Source: Rhodocyclaceae bacterium (GTDB lineage Bacteria; Pseudomonadota; Gammaproteobacteria; Burkholderiales; Rhodocyclaceae). From it: DNA of 64,000 nucleotides. This document shows positions 1-8,116 of this stretch, one piece after another. Every line of letters starts with the position of its first letter. The first letter of the stretch is position 1. The notes beneath the pieces were generated by a model. It did no database searches. It was not told the origin of the DNA and saw only the letters and a program-made list of their open reading frames with translations. The stretch lies in contig JACAEF010000013.1 in the NCBI GenBank assembly GCA_013388985.1, positions 1 through 64,000 of the forward strand, given 5' to 3'. The position numbers were made by a program, and so were the translations under genes.

Positions 1-100
1 GCCCTCCGCCTTGCATCCATCCCTTTCCGGCCAGCAACGCCATCCGCCGGATGATTGAGAACAGGCCCTAACCTTTTATCGGCCGCCGCGCGCTCACCAC

Positions 101-240
101 AAGCGCACGAAGAGCTCAAACATGCTGGAGCGCCTGAATGAAGAAATCAAACGCCGCACGCGCGTCGTCCGCATCTTCCCCTACACCAATTCCTGCCTGC
201 AGCTGATCCGGACTCTGTGCATCGAGAACCACGAGAACAT
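101..240 (+). mobile_element. IS256-family transposase C-terminal remnant
   Basis: The translated frame reads KSSNMLERLNEEIKRRT, then VVRIFP and a SCLQLIRTLCIE stretch. This is the hallmark C-terminal part of IS256/mutator-type transposases (DDE enzymes that cut and paste the element). After about residue NHEN the frame runs on into unrelated residues, and no catalytic domain lies upstream within the window. The element is therefore broken on both sides, and no terminal inverted repeats were found. It lies just beyond the 3' end of nifM and marks the left edge of the nif island as a site of past insertion. The rest of positions 1-403 shows no other gene. Confidence 0.7.
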
Positions 241-403
241 GGTGCTCCTCTCAGAGCAAAAAAGGAGTTGCTGTGACTGGCCGCGTGAGCGAGCGCGCTG
301 TTTGCGCCGCTTCGGGCTACGCCCTGTGCGCGCCAACAGCGCAATAAAGAATCAACCAATTACCTGATTACGAATTGGCACAACTTGACGCACAAAACTG
401 GGT

Positions 404-1240
404 CTATCCAGAAGGCAGCGCGATGATCCAGGCTTTTTGTGCCGCATGGCGGCGTTTTTCCTCCAGATGTGCGCGCACCTTCTCCCTGGCCTCGGCCAGT
501 GACACGACACGCGGCGGATCGATGCGTTCGCAAAAAAGGAGGTGCAAGCCCAGCGGTGACTCTACGACCTCAGAGAGCCCCCCCTCGGGCAGCGCAAAGG
601 CGACGGCGTCCAGTTCAGAATAAAGTTTGCCGCGCGGCAGCGTGCCCAGCGCACCGCCATTGAGCGCCGTCGGGCATTCGGAGTGCTTCAAGGCCTGATC
701 GGCAAAGCGCGCCGGTTCCTTGACGAGCCGGGTGCGTATCGCAGCGATCTTTGCCGCAGCTTGTCCGCGCGTGCTGCCGCGCAGCGTTTCGTTGATCGTG
801 ACGAGGATATGGCGCAGCTTGCGTGTCTCGGGCTTTACGAACTTGATGCGATTTTCCAGATAAAAGATCTCGACATCGGTATCGCTCACCGCCGGGGCGC
901 GAGCGGCTACGCGTTCGAGCACTGCCTCGACGATGAGATCGCGTTCGATAGCCGAGCGCAGGCTGGTGGGCGATAAGCCGGCGCGCGCAAGATCGGCTCG
1001 ATACTCGTCCTCGCTTTCGTAACGCGCGCGGATTTCGGCCAATGCATGATCGATCGCGGTCTGGGATAGCATGACGCTCGCTGCCTCGATGCTGGCGAGG
1101 ATGCGCCGCTCGATTTCGGCCTGCTTGAGCACGATTGAGGCGACATGCTCTCTTTCGGCCGCATCGAGCGCCTCGGGCGCCTTGCCGTAGAACTCGCGCG
1201 CCAGTTTCAAGACCAACCAGGAGGAGAGGGGATCAATCAT
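404..1240 (-). CDS. nifM: NifM, parvulin-type peptidyl-prolyl isomerase for NifH
   Basis: NifM is needed for correct folding of the nitrogenase iron protein NifH. The product is about 278 aa. The N-terminal half is helical (SurA/trigger-factor-like), and the C-terminal parvulin domain contains HILVTINE and a KHSECPTALNGGALG segment, followed by ESPLGLHLLFCE, all typical of NifM and SurA-like PPIases. I chose the ATG giving MIDPLSSW because it overlaps the nifZ stop by 8 bp and matches the usual NifM N-terminus. A slightly longer form starting at 1258 (MHSFRP) is possible, and neither has a strong ribosome site. It is the last gene of the nifUSV-cysE-WZM operon. Confidence is high for identity, moderate for the start. 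Confidence 0.9.
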   Translation of the reverse strand: MIDPLSSWLVLKLAREFYGKAPEALDAAEREHVASIVLKQAEIERRILASIEAASVMLSQTAIDHALAEIRARYESEDEYRADLARAGLSPTSLRSAIERDLIVEAVLERVAARAPAVSDTDVEIFYLENRIKFVKPETRKLRHILVTINETLRGSTRGQAAAKIAAIRTRLVKEPARFADQALKHSECPTALNGGALGTLPRGKLYSELDAVAFALPEGGLSEVVESPLGLHLLFCERIDPPRVVSLAEAREKVRAHLEEKRRHAAQKAWIIALPSG

Positions 1241-1694
1241 GGGGCGGAAAGAGTGCATCGAGTGCGTCTTCGGGCACGGCAAAGATGCGCCCCGGCTGGC
1301 AGTCGAAATGGAGGTGGTAAGCGGGCGGGCTGGCATCCCGTATCACCCTGAGGATCTCGCCGATCGCGCCGGACGGAACGACTTCGTTGCCGCCCATGAC
1401 CAGTGCCTTGGCCGCGCGTACGCGCTCGCGTACTTCAAAGCGGCTCTCTACCCAGGGTTCGTCGATGCCGATTAGCTCTTCCTGACGGCAGCCGATCACC
1501 TTGCCGATCTCGAGAAAATGTACCGAGTAAATGATCTGATCCTGCAAAAAAGTGCCGATGTCGACGACATGACCGATGCTGCCGCGCCGTACCAGCAGTT
1601 CTCCGGTGGCAACGCCCGGATAGGTACCGTCATTGCGGACGTTGCAAACGACGCGTACGGCATCGCCGAAACCCCAGTGTGCACCCTCGATCAT
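1233..1694 (-). CDS. nifZ: NifZ, nitrogenase P-cluster maturation protein
   Basis: This 153-aa protein begins with the NifZ signature W-x-F-G-D-x-V-R-V and V-R-N-D-G-T-Y-P-G, followed by G-x-V-G-D/H-V and Q-D-x-I-I-Y-x-V-H-F. NifZ acts with NifH in building the second P-cluster of the MoFe protein. The start ATG overlaps the nifW stop by 4 bp (ATGA), and the stop overlaps nifM, so the three genes are translationally coupled. The C-terminal third (from about residue 95) is longer than in minimal NifZ proteins and carries no recognised domain. Confidence 0.93.
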   Translation of the reverse strand: MIEGAHWGFGDAVRVVCNVRNDGTYPGVATGELLVRRGSIGHVVDIGTFLQDQIIYSVHFLEIGKVIGCRQEELIGIDEPWVESRFEVRERVRAAKALVMGGNEVVPSGAIGEILRVIRDASPPAYHLHFDCQPGRIFAVPEDALDALFPPHD

Positions 1695-2029
1695 GATGCG
1701 TTTGTGGCGCCGGCACGTTTGATGGCGCCGATCGGCACACGTGCGATCCCGGCAGCCTTTTGATGTACGCGCATCACTTTCTCTGTGTAGGCATCCGAGT
1801 GGACGAAGTCCTCGTAGGCGCGCGCGAGCAGAAATCGGTATTCGGCAAAGCTGGGAGCGCCGGCGCGCTGACGGTGGCCTTCGAGATAGTCGTGAAAACG
1901 CTTGAGGATGTGCAGACGGCTCACCTGGACAATGGCGGGAACGTAATCAATGCCGAAATAATCGAGAAAATCCTCGGCGGATTCGAGCGTTTCGAGATCG
2001 GCGAGGAGATCGTCATGGGTGGGGTTCAT
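1691..2029 (-). CDS. nifW: NifW, nitrogenase-stabilising/protective protein
   Basis: This 112-aa protein fits the NifW family, with [11 protein letters not shown] near the N-terminus, then [14 protein letters not shown]. NifW associates with the MoFe protein and helps it survive oxygen or complete maturation. The chosen ATG (MNPTHDDLL) has AAGGAAG seven bases upstream. A longer open frame upstream has no ribosome site and would overlap cysE. It overlaps cysE by 4 bp on one side and nifZ by 4 bp on the other, inside the nifU-led operon. Confidence 0.93.
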   Translation of the reverse strand: MNPTHDDLLADLETLESAEDFLDYFGIDYVPAIVQVSRLHILKRFHDYLEGHRQRAGAPSFAEYRFLLARAYEDFVHSDAYTEKVMRVHQKAAGIARVPIGAIKRAGATNAS

Positions 2030-2808
2030 GGCGCTTCCTTTCGTGGATGTTCGTAGCACAGGTCGCCGGCAGCGCAAACGGCGCAGCGTCCGTCGGCATA
2101 CGACGCTCCTTCGCCGCGCAGGGCACGCAGTTCGCGCTCAAGCGTATCGATGCGGTCGATGAGGCAACCGATGGCCTTGCCGACCGGGTCGGGAATCTGG
2201 TGATGGTCGAGAATGAATTCGCTTCCGTTGCGCAGGGTGGTGCCCTCTCCCACAGGATGCGCCGGGATGCCGACCGCCGTGCAGCCTGGCGGCACATCCT
2301 TGACGACGACGGAATTCGCGCCGATGCGTGCACCAGCGCCGATGACGATCGCGCCGAGAATTCTCGCCCCGGCGCCGACTACCACACCGTCGCCTAGCGT
2401 CGGGTGGTGCTTGCCGTTCCAGGTCGTGCCACCGAGCGTGACGCCATGATAGAGCGTCACGTCATCGCCAATCTCGGCCGTTTCGCCGATGACGACGCCA
2501 GCGCCGTGATCTATGAAAAATCGGCGGCCGATCGTCGCAGCAGGATGAATGTCGATGTTCGTGAACATTCGCGCAACGAAAGCGAGAAGGCGTCCGGTAT
2601 AGCGCCAGCCACCGCGCCACAGCGCATGGGCGAGGCGATGGATAATCAGCGCGTGAAGGCCGGGATAAGTCGTCAGCACCTCCCACGTGGAACGCGCCGC
2701 CGGATCGCGCGCAAAAATGCAGCAAACATCCTCACGCAGCATTGCGAGGATGGCTGATGCTGGTGGGGCAGGTGTCGTTCCGGCAGTCATGGCCATGGTT
2801 TTGCTCAT
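2026..2808 (-). CDS. cysE: Serine O-acetyltransferase (CysE/NifP type)
   Basis: The product (260 aa) is an O-acetylserine-forming enzyme that boosts cysteine supply for Fe-S cluster synthesis; in nif clusters it is often named NifP. An N-terminal helical domain (residues about 20-90) is followed by a left-handed beta-helix of hexapeptide repeats (about 95-195). The catalytic segment is [15 protein letters not shown], and G-V-T-L-G-G-T-x-W follows. It is coupled by 4-bp overlaps to nifV upstream and nifW downstream, which argues for a nif-dedicated paralogue rather than the housekeeping enzyme. The last 60 residues form a tail ending in a short Cys-rich stretch ([10 protein letters not shown]) that could bind metal; that is inference. 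Confidence 0.9.
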   Translation of the reverse strand: MSKTMAMTAGTTPAPPASAILAMLREDVCCIFARDPAARSTWEVLTTYPGLHALIIHRLAHALWRGGWRYTGRLLAFVARMFTNIDIHPAATIGRRFFIDHGAGVVIGETAEIGDDVTLYHGVTLGGTTWNGKHHPTLGDGVVVGAGARILGAIVIGAGARIGANSVVVKDVPPGCTAVGIPAHPVGEGTTLRNGSEFILDHHQIPDPVGKAIGCLIDRIDTLERELRALRGEGASYADGRCAVCAAGDLCYEHPRKEAP

Positions 2809-3935
2809 ATCGCCTCCGCCATTGACAGCAGCTCGGCTTCGCTCGGCGGGCGCTTGGTCCGGCGGACGAAAACGCGCACGGCAGCGAGCATGCGCCGGGC
2901 CGCCGCCTCGCCGAGTTCGACGCCAAGGGCGGCCATCACCACCTGCACGGCGCGCGCGCTCGAGTGCTTGCCGAGCACGAGCCGATGGCGGCGCCCGATG
3001 AGAGCAGGATCGAAGCCCTGATAGTTGGCAGCATGCTTGACGAGGCCATCGACGTGGATGCCCGCCTCATGCGTGAAGGCGCCCTCACCGACGATACTCT
3101 TCTGCCAGGGTACGGGACGTCCAGAGGCATGGGCAACACGATGGGAGATAGAGAGAAAACCCTTCAAATCGACGCCGGTTGCGATGCCCAAACAGCGTTC
3201 GAGACCCACCACGACTTCTTCGAGTGGCGCGTTGCCGGCGCGTTCGCCGAGACCGTTGACGGTGGTATTGAGATGCGTTGCGCCAGCCTTTGCAGCAGCG
3301 AGCGTGTTTGCAGTCGCCATGCCAAGATCGTCGTGAGCATGCATCTCGATCTCCAGATCGCTCTCCCTCCGAAGCATGGCGATGCGCTCATGGACCGCGA
3401 AGGGATCGAGAATGCCCAGCGTGTCGGCGAAGCGAAAACGCCGCGCACCGGCGGCCTGGGCGACTTCGAGCACGCGTTTCAAGAAATCGGGGTCAGCGCG
3501 TGAGGCATCTTCGCCACCAACGCAGATGTCGAATCCGGCATCGCGGGCATAAGCGACGTGGCGCGTGATCTCGGCAAGCAGCCAGGGGCGGTCGCGGCCT
3601 AGTTTGTACCGTAGCTGCTGATCGGAGAGTGGCGCAGAAATGTCGATCAGTTGGGCACCCAGATCCGCACAGGCATCGATGTCGGTACGGGTAAGACGGC
3701 TCCAGACCATCAGCCTGGCCTTGAGGCCCAGCGCGGCGACGGCGCGGATGCTCTCACGTTCTTCCTCGCCCATTGCGGGGATGCCGACTTCGAGCTCCGG
3801 CACGCCGAGATGGTCGAGGTCACGCGCGATGGCAAGCTTTTCTTCGAGCGAGAAAGCCACGCCGGCCGACTGCTCGCCATCGCGCAACGTCGTGTCGTTG
3901 AGGACGATGGCAGGGGTAGGGGCTTGATTCGTCAT
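2805..3935 (-). CDS. nifV: NifV, homocitrate synthase
   Basis: NifV condenses acetyl-CoA with 2-oxoglutarate to give homocitrate, the organic ligand of FeMo-cofactor. The 376-aa product has the DRE-TIM metallolyase pattern: [10 protein letters not shown] at residues about 13-22, the metal-binding M-H-A-H-D-D-L-G near 200, and E-A-G-I-H-V-D-G near 293. Length is normal for NifV. It lies 31 bp after nifS in the same direction and overlaps cysE by 4 bp. Confidence 0.96.
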   Translation of the reverse strand: MTNQAPTPAIVLNDTTLRDGEQSAGVAFSLEEKLAIARDLDHLGVPELEVGIPAMGEEERESIRAVAALGLKARLMVWSRLTRTDIDACADLGAQLIDISAPLSDQQLRYKLGRDRPWLLAEITRHVAYARDAGFDICVGGEDASRADPDFLKRVLEVAQAAGARRFRFADTLGILDPFAVHERIAMLRRESDLEIEMHAHDDLGMATANTLAAAKAGATHLNTTVNGLGERAGNAPLEEVVVGLERCLGIATGVDLKGFLSISHRVAHASGRPVPWQKSIVGEGAFTHEAGIHVDGLVKHAANYQGFDPALIGRRHRLVLGKHSSARAVQVVMAALGVELGEAAARRMLAAVRVFVRRTKRPPSEAELLSMAEAI

Positions 3936-3966
3936 GGAAACGCCTCACTGACGGTTTCGATCGCTA

Positions 3967-5166
3967 TCATGCATAGGCCGGCGCGAAGCTTTCTTCCTTC
4001 GGCCCGCTCTCGCCCCAATACGGCGAGAGCTTGCGCAACTTGGCGATGACCGACGGCACGGTCGCGATGACGCGGTCGATCTCCGCCTCGGTGTTGAAGC
4101 GCGACAGCGAAAAGCGCGTCGTGCCGTGCGCGGCCGTGTAGGGAATGCCCATCGCGCGCATCACGTGCGAGGGCTCGAGCGAACCCGAGGTGCAGGCCGA
4201 GCCGCTCGACGCGGCGATGCCGGCCTGGTTGAGCAAGAGCAGGATCGCCTCGCCCTCGACGAACTCGAAGGCGATGTTGCTCGTGTTGGGCAGGCGGTTC
4301 GCCACGTCGCCGGTCGGAAAGCAGCGCGGTACGGCGGCAAGGATGCCGGCCTCCAGTTTGTCGCGCAGCCGCTTCACCGCGGTGTTCTCGTAGGCCATGT
4401 GCTGTTGCGCCAGTTCGCAGGCGACGCCGAGGCCGACGATGGAAGCGGTGTTCTCGGTGCCGGCGCGCCGGCCGCGCTCCTGGTGGCCGCCGCGCAAGAG
4501 CGGCCGAAAGCGCGTGCCGCGCTTCAAGTAGAGCACGCCGACGCCCTTCGGCGCGTGCAATTTGTGGCCCGAGAGCGAGAGCATGTCGATCTTGGTTTTC
4601 TTCAGGTCGATGGCGATCTTGCCGACCGCCTGTACCGCGTCGGTGTGGAATTGCGCGCCGACGGCGTGCGCCATCTCGGCCATCGCCTCGACCGGAAAAA
4701 TCGTCCCGGTCTCGTTGTTCGCCCACATCGCCGAGACGATGGCCGTGCGCGGCCCGAGTGCTGCCTTGTATTCATCGAGGTCGAGGCGGCCGCGCTTGTC
4801 CACGCCAAGGCGCGTAACGACATAGCCTTCCTTCTCGAGATGCTCGCAGAGCGCGAGGATGGCCGGGTGCTCGACGGCGGTCGTGACGACCTGGTTTCGC
4901 TCCGGCATCGCCTTCAAGGCCGAGAGGATCGCGGTGTTGTCGGATTCGGTGCCGCAGGAGGTGAAGACGATTTCCGACTCGTGCTCGGCGCCCAACAGCG
5001 CCTGCACGCGGGCGCGCGCCTCCTTGAGCGCGAAGCCGACTTTGTTGCCGAAGCTGTGCAGCGAGGACGGGTTGCCGAACTGCGCGGTGAAGAACGGCAG
5101 CATCGCCTCGACGACGGCCGGATCGCACGCCGTCGTGGCGTTGTTGTCGAGATAGATCGGGTTCAT
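3967..5166 (-). CDS. nifS: NifS, nif-specific cysteine desulfurase
   Basis: This 399-aa PLP enzyme takes sulfur from L-cysteine and gives it to the NifU scaffold. It begins with I-Y-L-D-N-N-A-T-T, has the PLP lysine in S-L-S-G-H-K-L-H-A-P-K-G, and carries the persulfide cysteine in S-S-G-S-A-C-T-S-G. The start ATG has GGGAGGGCC upstream and lies directly after the nifU stop. Reading the frame further upstream gives only an antisense-like extension over nifU, so that long open frame was trimmed. Confidence 0.97.
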   Translation of the reverse strand: MNPIYLDNNATTACDPAVVEAMLPFFTAQFGNPSSLHSFGNKVGFALKEARARVQALLGAEHESEIVFTSCGTESDNTAILSALKAMPERNQVVTTAVEHPAILALCEHLEKEGYVVTRLGVDKRGRLDLDEYKAALGPRTAIVSAMWANNETGTIFPVEAMAEMAHAVGAQFHTDAVQAVGKIAIDLKKTKIDMLSLSGHKLHAPKGVGVLYLKRGTRFRPLLRGGHQERGRRAGTENTASIVGLGVACELAQQHMAYENTAVKRLRDKLEAGILAAVPRCFPTGDVANRLPNTSNIAFEFVEGEAILLLLNQAGIAASSGSACTSGSLEPSHVMRAMGIPYTAAHGTTRFSLSRFNTEAEIDRVIATVPSVIAKLRKLSPYWGESGPKEESFAPAYA

Positions 5167-5168
5167 GT

Positions 5169-6101
5169 TCAGGCCCTCCCGAGCTGGCTGGCCGGCAGGA
5201 GGCGCACGAACTCGCCGAGCGCCTCGACGAGTTTCGTCTGGATGCCGTTCAAGGTCGCCGCTTCCATCATGCAGCCGACGCAGGCGCCCTTGAGATTGAC
5301 GTAGATGTTCTTGCCGTCGATCTCGACGATCTCGATGTCGCCGTGGTCGCGCTGGAGCATCGGGCGGATGGATTCGATGGTCTCCTCGATTCTGCGCATG
5401 CGCTGGAAGCTGGTCAGCTTCGAAGCGGGCGGGACGGCGCCTAAGGTAAATGCGGGCGGGACGGCGCCCGCAGTCGGCGCTGGCGGGACGGCAGCAGGCG
5501 TCGGTTTCTTCTCCGCCGTCGGCGCGGTACACACCTCCTTCGCCACCTTGGCGAGGATTTCCTCGATGCCCTCGTGGCACGAAGCACAGCCGCCGCCGGC
5601 CTTGGTGTAGTGCGCGACCTGCTCGACGGTGGTGAGCCCATTGGCGCGAATCGTCTCTTCGATGAGCACCGCATCGACGGCGAAGCACTTGCAGATCAGC
5701 GCGCCTTCCTCGTGGTCGTCCTTCCATTCCTCGCCGCGATAGTTGGCCACGGCGGCCTGCAGCGCCTCGCGCCCCATCACCGAGCAGTGCATCTTCTCGG
5801 GTGGCAGGCCGTCGAGATAATCGGCGATATCCTGGTTGGAAACCTTCAGCGCCTCGTCGAGCGTCATGCCCTTGATGATCTCGGTCAGCGCCGAGGAGGA
5901 GGCGATCGCCGAGCCGCAGCCGAAGGTTTGAAAGCGTGCATCGAGAATTCGTTCGCTGTCCGGGTCAACCTTGAGCATGAGCCGCAGCGCATCGCCGCAC
6001 TTGATCGACCCCACATCGCCAACGCCGTTCGCATCTTCGAGCACGCCGGCGTTGCGCGGGTTGAAGAAATGCTCGCGAACCTTTTCCGAGTAGTCCCACA
6101 T
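5169..6101 (-). CDS. nifU: NifU, Fe-S cluster assembly scaffold
   Basis: NifU (310 aa) is the scaffold on which NifS-derived clusters are built for nitrogenase. It has three domains. The IscU-like N-domain (about 1-125) carries [15 protein letters not shown] and M-H-C-S-V-M. A central [2Fe-2S] Bfd-like domain (about 130-185) contains C-K-C-F and G-G-G-C-A-S-C-H. The C-terminal Nfu domain carries G-A-C-V-G-C. Between domains two and three lies a low-complexity linker, roughly residues 195-222, made of three A-V-P-P-A units; this linker is encoded by the dispersed repeat described at 5473. The ATG has AGGAGA upstream. It heads the operon and is driven by the sigma-54 promoter at 6135. Confidence 0.96.
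   Translation of the reverse strand: MWDYSEKVREHFFNPRNAGVLEDANGVGDVGSIKCGDALRLMLKVDPDSERILDARFQTFGCGSAIASSSALTEIIKGMTLDEALKVSNQDIADYLDGLPPEKMHCSVMGREALQAAVANYRGEEWKDDHEEGALICKCFAVDAVLIEETIRANGLTTVEQVAHYTKAGGGCASCHEGIEEILAKVAKEVCTAPTAEKKPTPAAVPPAPTAGAVPPAFTLGAVPPASKLTSFQRMRRIEETIESIRPMLQRDHGDIEIVEIDGKNIYVNLKGACVGCMMEAATLNGIQTKLVEALGEFVRLLPASQLGRA
5421..5468 (+). repeat. Two decayed repeat copies in the nifU linker
   Basis: Two stretches ending in GCGGGCGGGACGGCGCC (about 5424-5440 and 5452-5468) keep the right half of the dispersed repeat but have lost its left half. With the better copy at 5473 they form an in-frame triple that encodes the three A-V-P-P-A units of the NifU interdomain linker. 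Confidence 0.6.
5473..5493 (+). repeat. Dispersed repeat copy 1, inside nifU
   Basis: The exact 20-base core GTCGGCGCTGGCGGGACGGC lies here on the plus strand. It is in frame with nifU, which reads the opposite strand, and contributes AVPPAPT to the linker before the Nfu domain. Confidence 0.85.
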
Positions 6102-6134
6102 GTCGTCTCTCCTGTAGCGGTTTTCAGGAGAAAC

Positions 6135-6149
6135 GCAAGGCGCGTGCCA
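6135..6149 (-). promoter_or_regulatory. Sigma-54 -24/-12 promoter of nifUSV-cysE-WZM
   Basis: Read on the minus strand this is TGGCAC-GCGCC-TTGC, a perfect -24/-12 element. It lies 33 bp before the nifU start, with a NifA site 62 bp further upstream. Confidence 0.9.
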
Positions 6150-6189
6150 TTGCGCAAGCCATTGTTCCAATGGGAAACGGCTGCGGCGA

Positions 6190-6205
6190 TGTCGCAAACA
6201 CGACA
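6190..6205. promoter_or_regulatory. NifA upstream activator site for nifU
   Basis: TGT-CGCAAACACG-ACA matches the NifA UAS (TGT-N10-ACA) and the extended TGTCG-N6-CGACA form seen across this window. It abuts the stop codon of the preceding small gene. Confidence 0.85.
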
Positions 6206-6206
6206 A

Positions 6207-6442
6207 TCAGCCGAGCAAAATCTCGTAAGCCTTCCGCAACAATGCGAGTTCGAGCTCGCCGACGTCGCGCGCCTCGGTCAAGGCGATGAACTTGCCGCCA
6301 GCGCCGACTTTTGCAAGGTGGCGCCAGCCGGCGGCGGCTCGAAGGCGAGCATGCCGTGCGGCCAGCGCACGAAGCGGGTGCGCGCGCTGGTGCTTTGCTT
6401 GTGGCAGCAGAGCAGCCGGGGAGCGAGGGCGGTGTCGATCAC
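6207..6442 (-). pseudogene. Small nif-cluster gene broken by a frame change at a repeat
   Basis: A GTG at 6442 overlaps the stop of the ferredoxin gene and opens a frame reading VIDTALAPRLLCCHK through FVRWPHGMLAFEPPP. That frame dies at 6278. The frame two bases over takes up at about 6313 and reads GGKFIALTEARDVGELELAL to a natural end at 6207. Both halves look coding, so this is most likely one gene of about 77 aa with a one-base loss or a two-base gain. The frame change falls on an 18-base match to the dispersed repeat (6296-6313). I do not recognise the family. It is the last gene of the nifENX operon. A sequencing error is the main alternative. Confidence 0.5.
6296..6313 (-). repeat. 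Partial dispersed repeat at the frame-change point
   Basis: On the minus strand GCAAAAGTCGGCGCTGGCG matches the left two thirds of the repeat and then diverges. It coincides with the point at which the small nif gene switches reading frame. Confidence 0.6.
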
Positions 6443-6762
6443 CAGACTTCGGCGGGCGCCCTGAGGCGTTCGACCGGTTTGCCGCCGATCAGGTGCTCGT
6501 CGAAGATCGCCTTGACGTCTTCCTTCCGCACGTTCGTGTAGAAGACGCCCTCGGGATAGACGAGCACGTTCGGCCCCATGCTGCACGGGCCGATGCATCC
6601 CGACGGCGTCACCGCCACGGTGTCGAAACACTGGCGCTGCTGGAACTCGAACATGAACTCGTCGAGCACCTCCTGGCAGCCCTTCTGCCCGCAGGAGCCG
6701 CGCGGGTGGCCGGGCGGCCGGTTCTGCGAACAGACGAAGACGTGCTTTTGCGGTCTGGGCAT
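6439..6762 (-). CDS. Thioredoxin-fold [2Fe-2S] ferredoxin
   Basis: This 107-aa electron carrier has cysteines C-x10-C near the N-terminus (V-C-S-Q-N to G-S-C-G-Q-K-G-C) and G-C-I-G-P-C-S-M-G-P later. That is the pattern of the Clostridium pasteurianum-type thioredoxin-like 2Fe-2S ferredoxin found in several nif clusters, including Azotobacter. The segment P-N-V-L-V-Y-P-E-G-V-F-Y is typical. It lies 10 bp after fdxB in the nifENX operon, so it probably serves cofactor synthesis or nitrogenase electron flow; the exact partner is unknown. Confidence 0.85.
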   Translation of the reverse strand: MPRPQKHVFVCSQNRPPGHPRGSCGQKGCQEVLDEFMFEFQQRQCFDTVAVTPSGCIGPCSMGPNVLVYPEGVFYTNVRKEDVKAIFDEHLIGGKPVERLRAPAEVW

Positions 6763-6772
6763 GCCCCGCCCC

Positions 6773-7051
6773 TCAGTTGGCGACGAAGGTGAAGCATTCC
6801 TTCGGACAGGTGCGTCCGCAGGCGCCGCAGCCGATGCAGTCCATCGGGTTCTTGACGACCATCATCGCCTTGGCGTCCTCGTCGTCCCAGTCGTCGTCGA
6901 CCTCGTCGTCGCCGCGATCCTCGAGGGTCAGCACGTCGCGCGGACAGACCTTGTAGCAGCGGCCGCAGCCGATGCATTTCTTCGCGTCGATCATCTCGAC
7001 GTATTGCGGCGTCCAGGGCGTGCCGCCGCGGGTAAGGGCTACTGCGCTCAT
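6773..7051 (-). CDS. fdxB: FdxB, nif-specific ferredoxin III (2x[4Fe-4S])
   Basis: The 92-aa product carries two cluster motifs, C-I-G-C-G-R-C-Y-K-V-C-P and C-I-G-C-G-A-C-G-R-T-C-P. Between them is an acidic insert rich in Asp and Glu (about residues 47-62). The N-terminus T-P-W-T-P-Q-Y-V fits ferredoxin III of nif clusters. The ATG has AGGAAACATC upstream. It sits in the nifENX operon, consistent with supplying electrons to cofactor assembly. Confidence 0.9.
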   Translation of the reverse strand: MSAVALTRGGTPWTPQYVEMIDAKKCIGCGRCYKVCPRDVLTLEDRGDDEVDDDWDDEDAKAMMVVKNPMDCIGCGACGRTCPKECFTFVAN

Positions 7052-7062
7052 GATGTTTCCTT

Positions 7063-7272
7063 TCAGGAGGATTGAATCGAATTCAGTTTTGCGTTGGCGT
7101 CGGCCCAGGCCTTGCAGGCGTCGTAGGTCGACTGGGCGATGCCGGGAATTTCTTCGTAGGCGGCGGGCAGGCGCTCCTCGACGAGGTCGTGGAGCTGGCC
7201 CGCCCATTCGGAAGCGATGCGCTTGAGCCGCTTCACTTCCTTTTCGAGTTCCTTGATTTCGTCTTCGCTCAT
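7063..7272 (-). CDS. DUF683/CCE_0567-family small coiled-coil protein
   Basis: This 69-aa protein starts MSEDEIKELEKEVKRLKR, a charged coiled coil, and ends with a second helix. The family is found almost only in nif clusters beside the NifX-associated DUF269 protein, and a cyanobacterial member binds metal. The start overlaps the DUF269 stop by 4 bp, and fdxB follows 11 bp later. Its biochemical role is unknown. Confidence 0.85.
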   Translation of the reverse strand: MSEDEIKELEKEVKRLKRIASEWAGQLHDLVEERLPAAYEEIPGIAQSTYDACKAWADANAKLNSIQSS

Positions 7273-7721
7273 AGTCCGGCCACCTCGGGATAGGCGCCGA
7301 CGCGCTCGAGCGCGACGGCAAGCAGCTTGTCGCCTTCGGTCTTCATCTTCGAGAGCGACTCGAAGCCGAAGCGGTGCACGTCGCGCAGCGTCTTGTCGAG
7401 CGCGACGAGCTTGCCGACGATGACGAGCGCGCGGCCGAAACCTTCGTGCGTCAGGTGAATGAAGGGCACCGCCATCAGCCCGCATTCCTTCTCGATCAGT
7501 GTCGCGATGGCGTTGTAGAAGGCCTTCACACGCGCGATCGTCTCTTCGTCCGGATCGCCGACGATGGGGATCTCGGCCTTGCGCTCCTTGGTAAGGATCA
7601 GCGGTTCGAGCAGCTTCTCGCCCGGCTGGCCGTCGTAAGTGCCGTAGCTGTCGAGCGCGCGCATCTGGCGGATCATCTCCTTGACGAAGTCGGTTTCGTA
7701 AATGGGGTCTGGGGCGGTCAT
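7269..7721 (-). CDS. NifX-associated nitrogen fixation protein (DUF269)
   Basis: The 150-aa product matches the NifX-associated family: D-x-F-V-x-E-M-I-R-Q-x-R-A-x-D-x-Y-G-x-Y-D near the N-terminus, L-I-L-T-K-E-x-x-x-x-I-P-I-V-G-D-P, and a helical C-terminal half. Members nearly always follow nifX and are thought to help FeMo-cofactor handling, but the activity is undetermined. Here one gene (rseC-like) sits between it and nifX. The start has an upstream GGAGA and overlaps the previous stop by 4 bp. Confidence 0.92.
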   Translation of the reverse strand: MTAPDPIYETDFVKEMIRQMRALDSYGTYDGQPGEKLLEPLILTKERKAEIPIVGDPDEETIARVKAFYNAIATLIEKECGLMAVPFIHLTHEGFGRALVIVGKLVALDKTLRDVHRFGFESLSKMKTEGDKLLAVALERVGAYPEVAGL

Positions 7722-8116
7722 GAAACGTCTCCGGAAGGTTGCGATACGAAAGCGGGGGCGGCGCAGCCGGCGCGACGGCCGAAACGGCGCAGACCGATCA
7801 GCCCTAGGCCGAGGCCGCAGAGCGCACCGGCCACGGCGGCAAGATCGCCCGCGCCGGAAAGCAGGATGGCGCCGGTGAGCGTCGCCACGGCGGGCAGCCC
7901 ATAGGCGAGCAGCGCGCCGCGCAGGAAGTCGCTCTCGGGCAGCGCGAGCGTGACGGTTGCGCCGGGGCGCGCCGTCGGCGGCGCGGGCAATTCGAGCGTG
8001 CGGGCACTGGTGCAGGCGCCGCGGCTGCCGCAGCTTGCGCAGGTCGAAGGCAGCTCGACGCGCACGGTCGCGATGCCGTCGGCGACGGTGAGGACTTGGC
8101 CCCGGCGCTCGATCAT
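7718..8116 (-). CDS. RseC/MucC-like membrane protein inside the nifENX operon
   Basis: The 132-aa protein has an N-terminal soluble part with a four-Cys patch C-A-S-C-G-S-R-G-A-C and the pattern V-x-V-E-L-P-S-T-C. Two hydrophobic segments follow (about 70-90 and 92-112) and then a basic tail. That architecture matches the RseC family (SoxR-reducing system RsxC/RseC), whose members occur with Rnf/Rsx complexes. It is coupled by 4-bp overlaps to nifX and DUF269, so it is expressed with cofactor genes. A role linking the Rnf complex of this island to ferredoxins or clusters is inference. Confidence 0.8.
   Translation of the reverse strand: MIERRGQVLTVADGIATVRVELPSTCASCGSRGACTSARTLELPAPPTARPGATVTLALPESDFLRGALLAYGLPAVATLTGAILLSGAGDLAAVAGALCGLGLGLIGLRRFGRRAGCAAPAFVSQPSGDVS

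Noticed and set aside
3967..5727. A 586-aa open frame covering nifS and part of nifU
   Set aside because: The upstream part is an off-frame shadow of nifU with arginine-rich composition; nifS starts at 5166 with a ribosome site.
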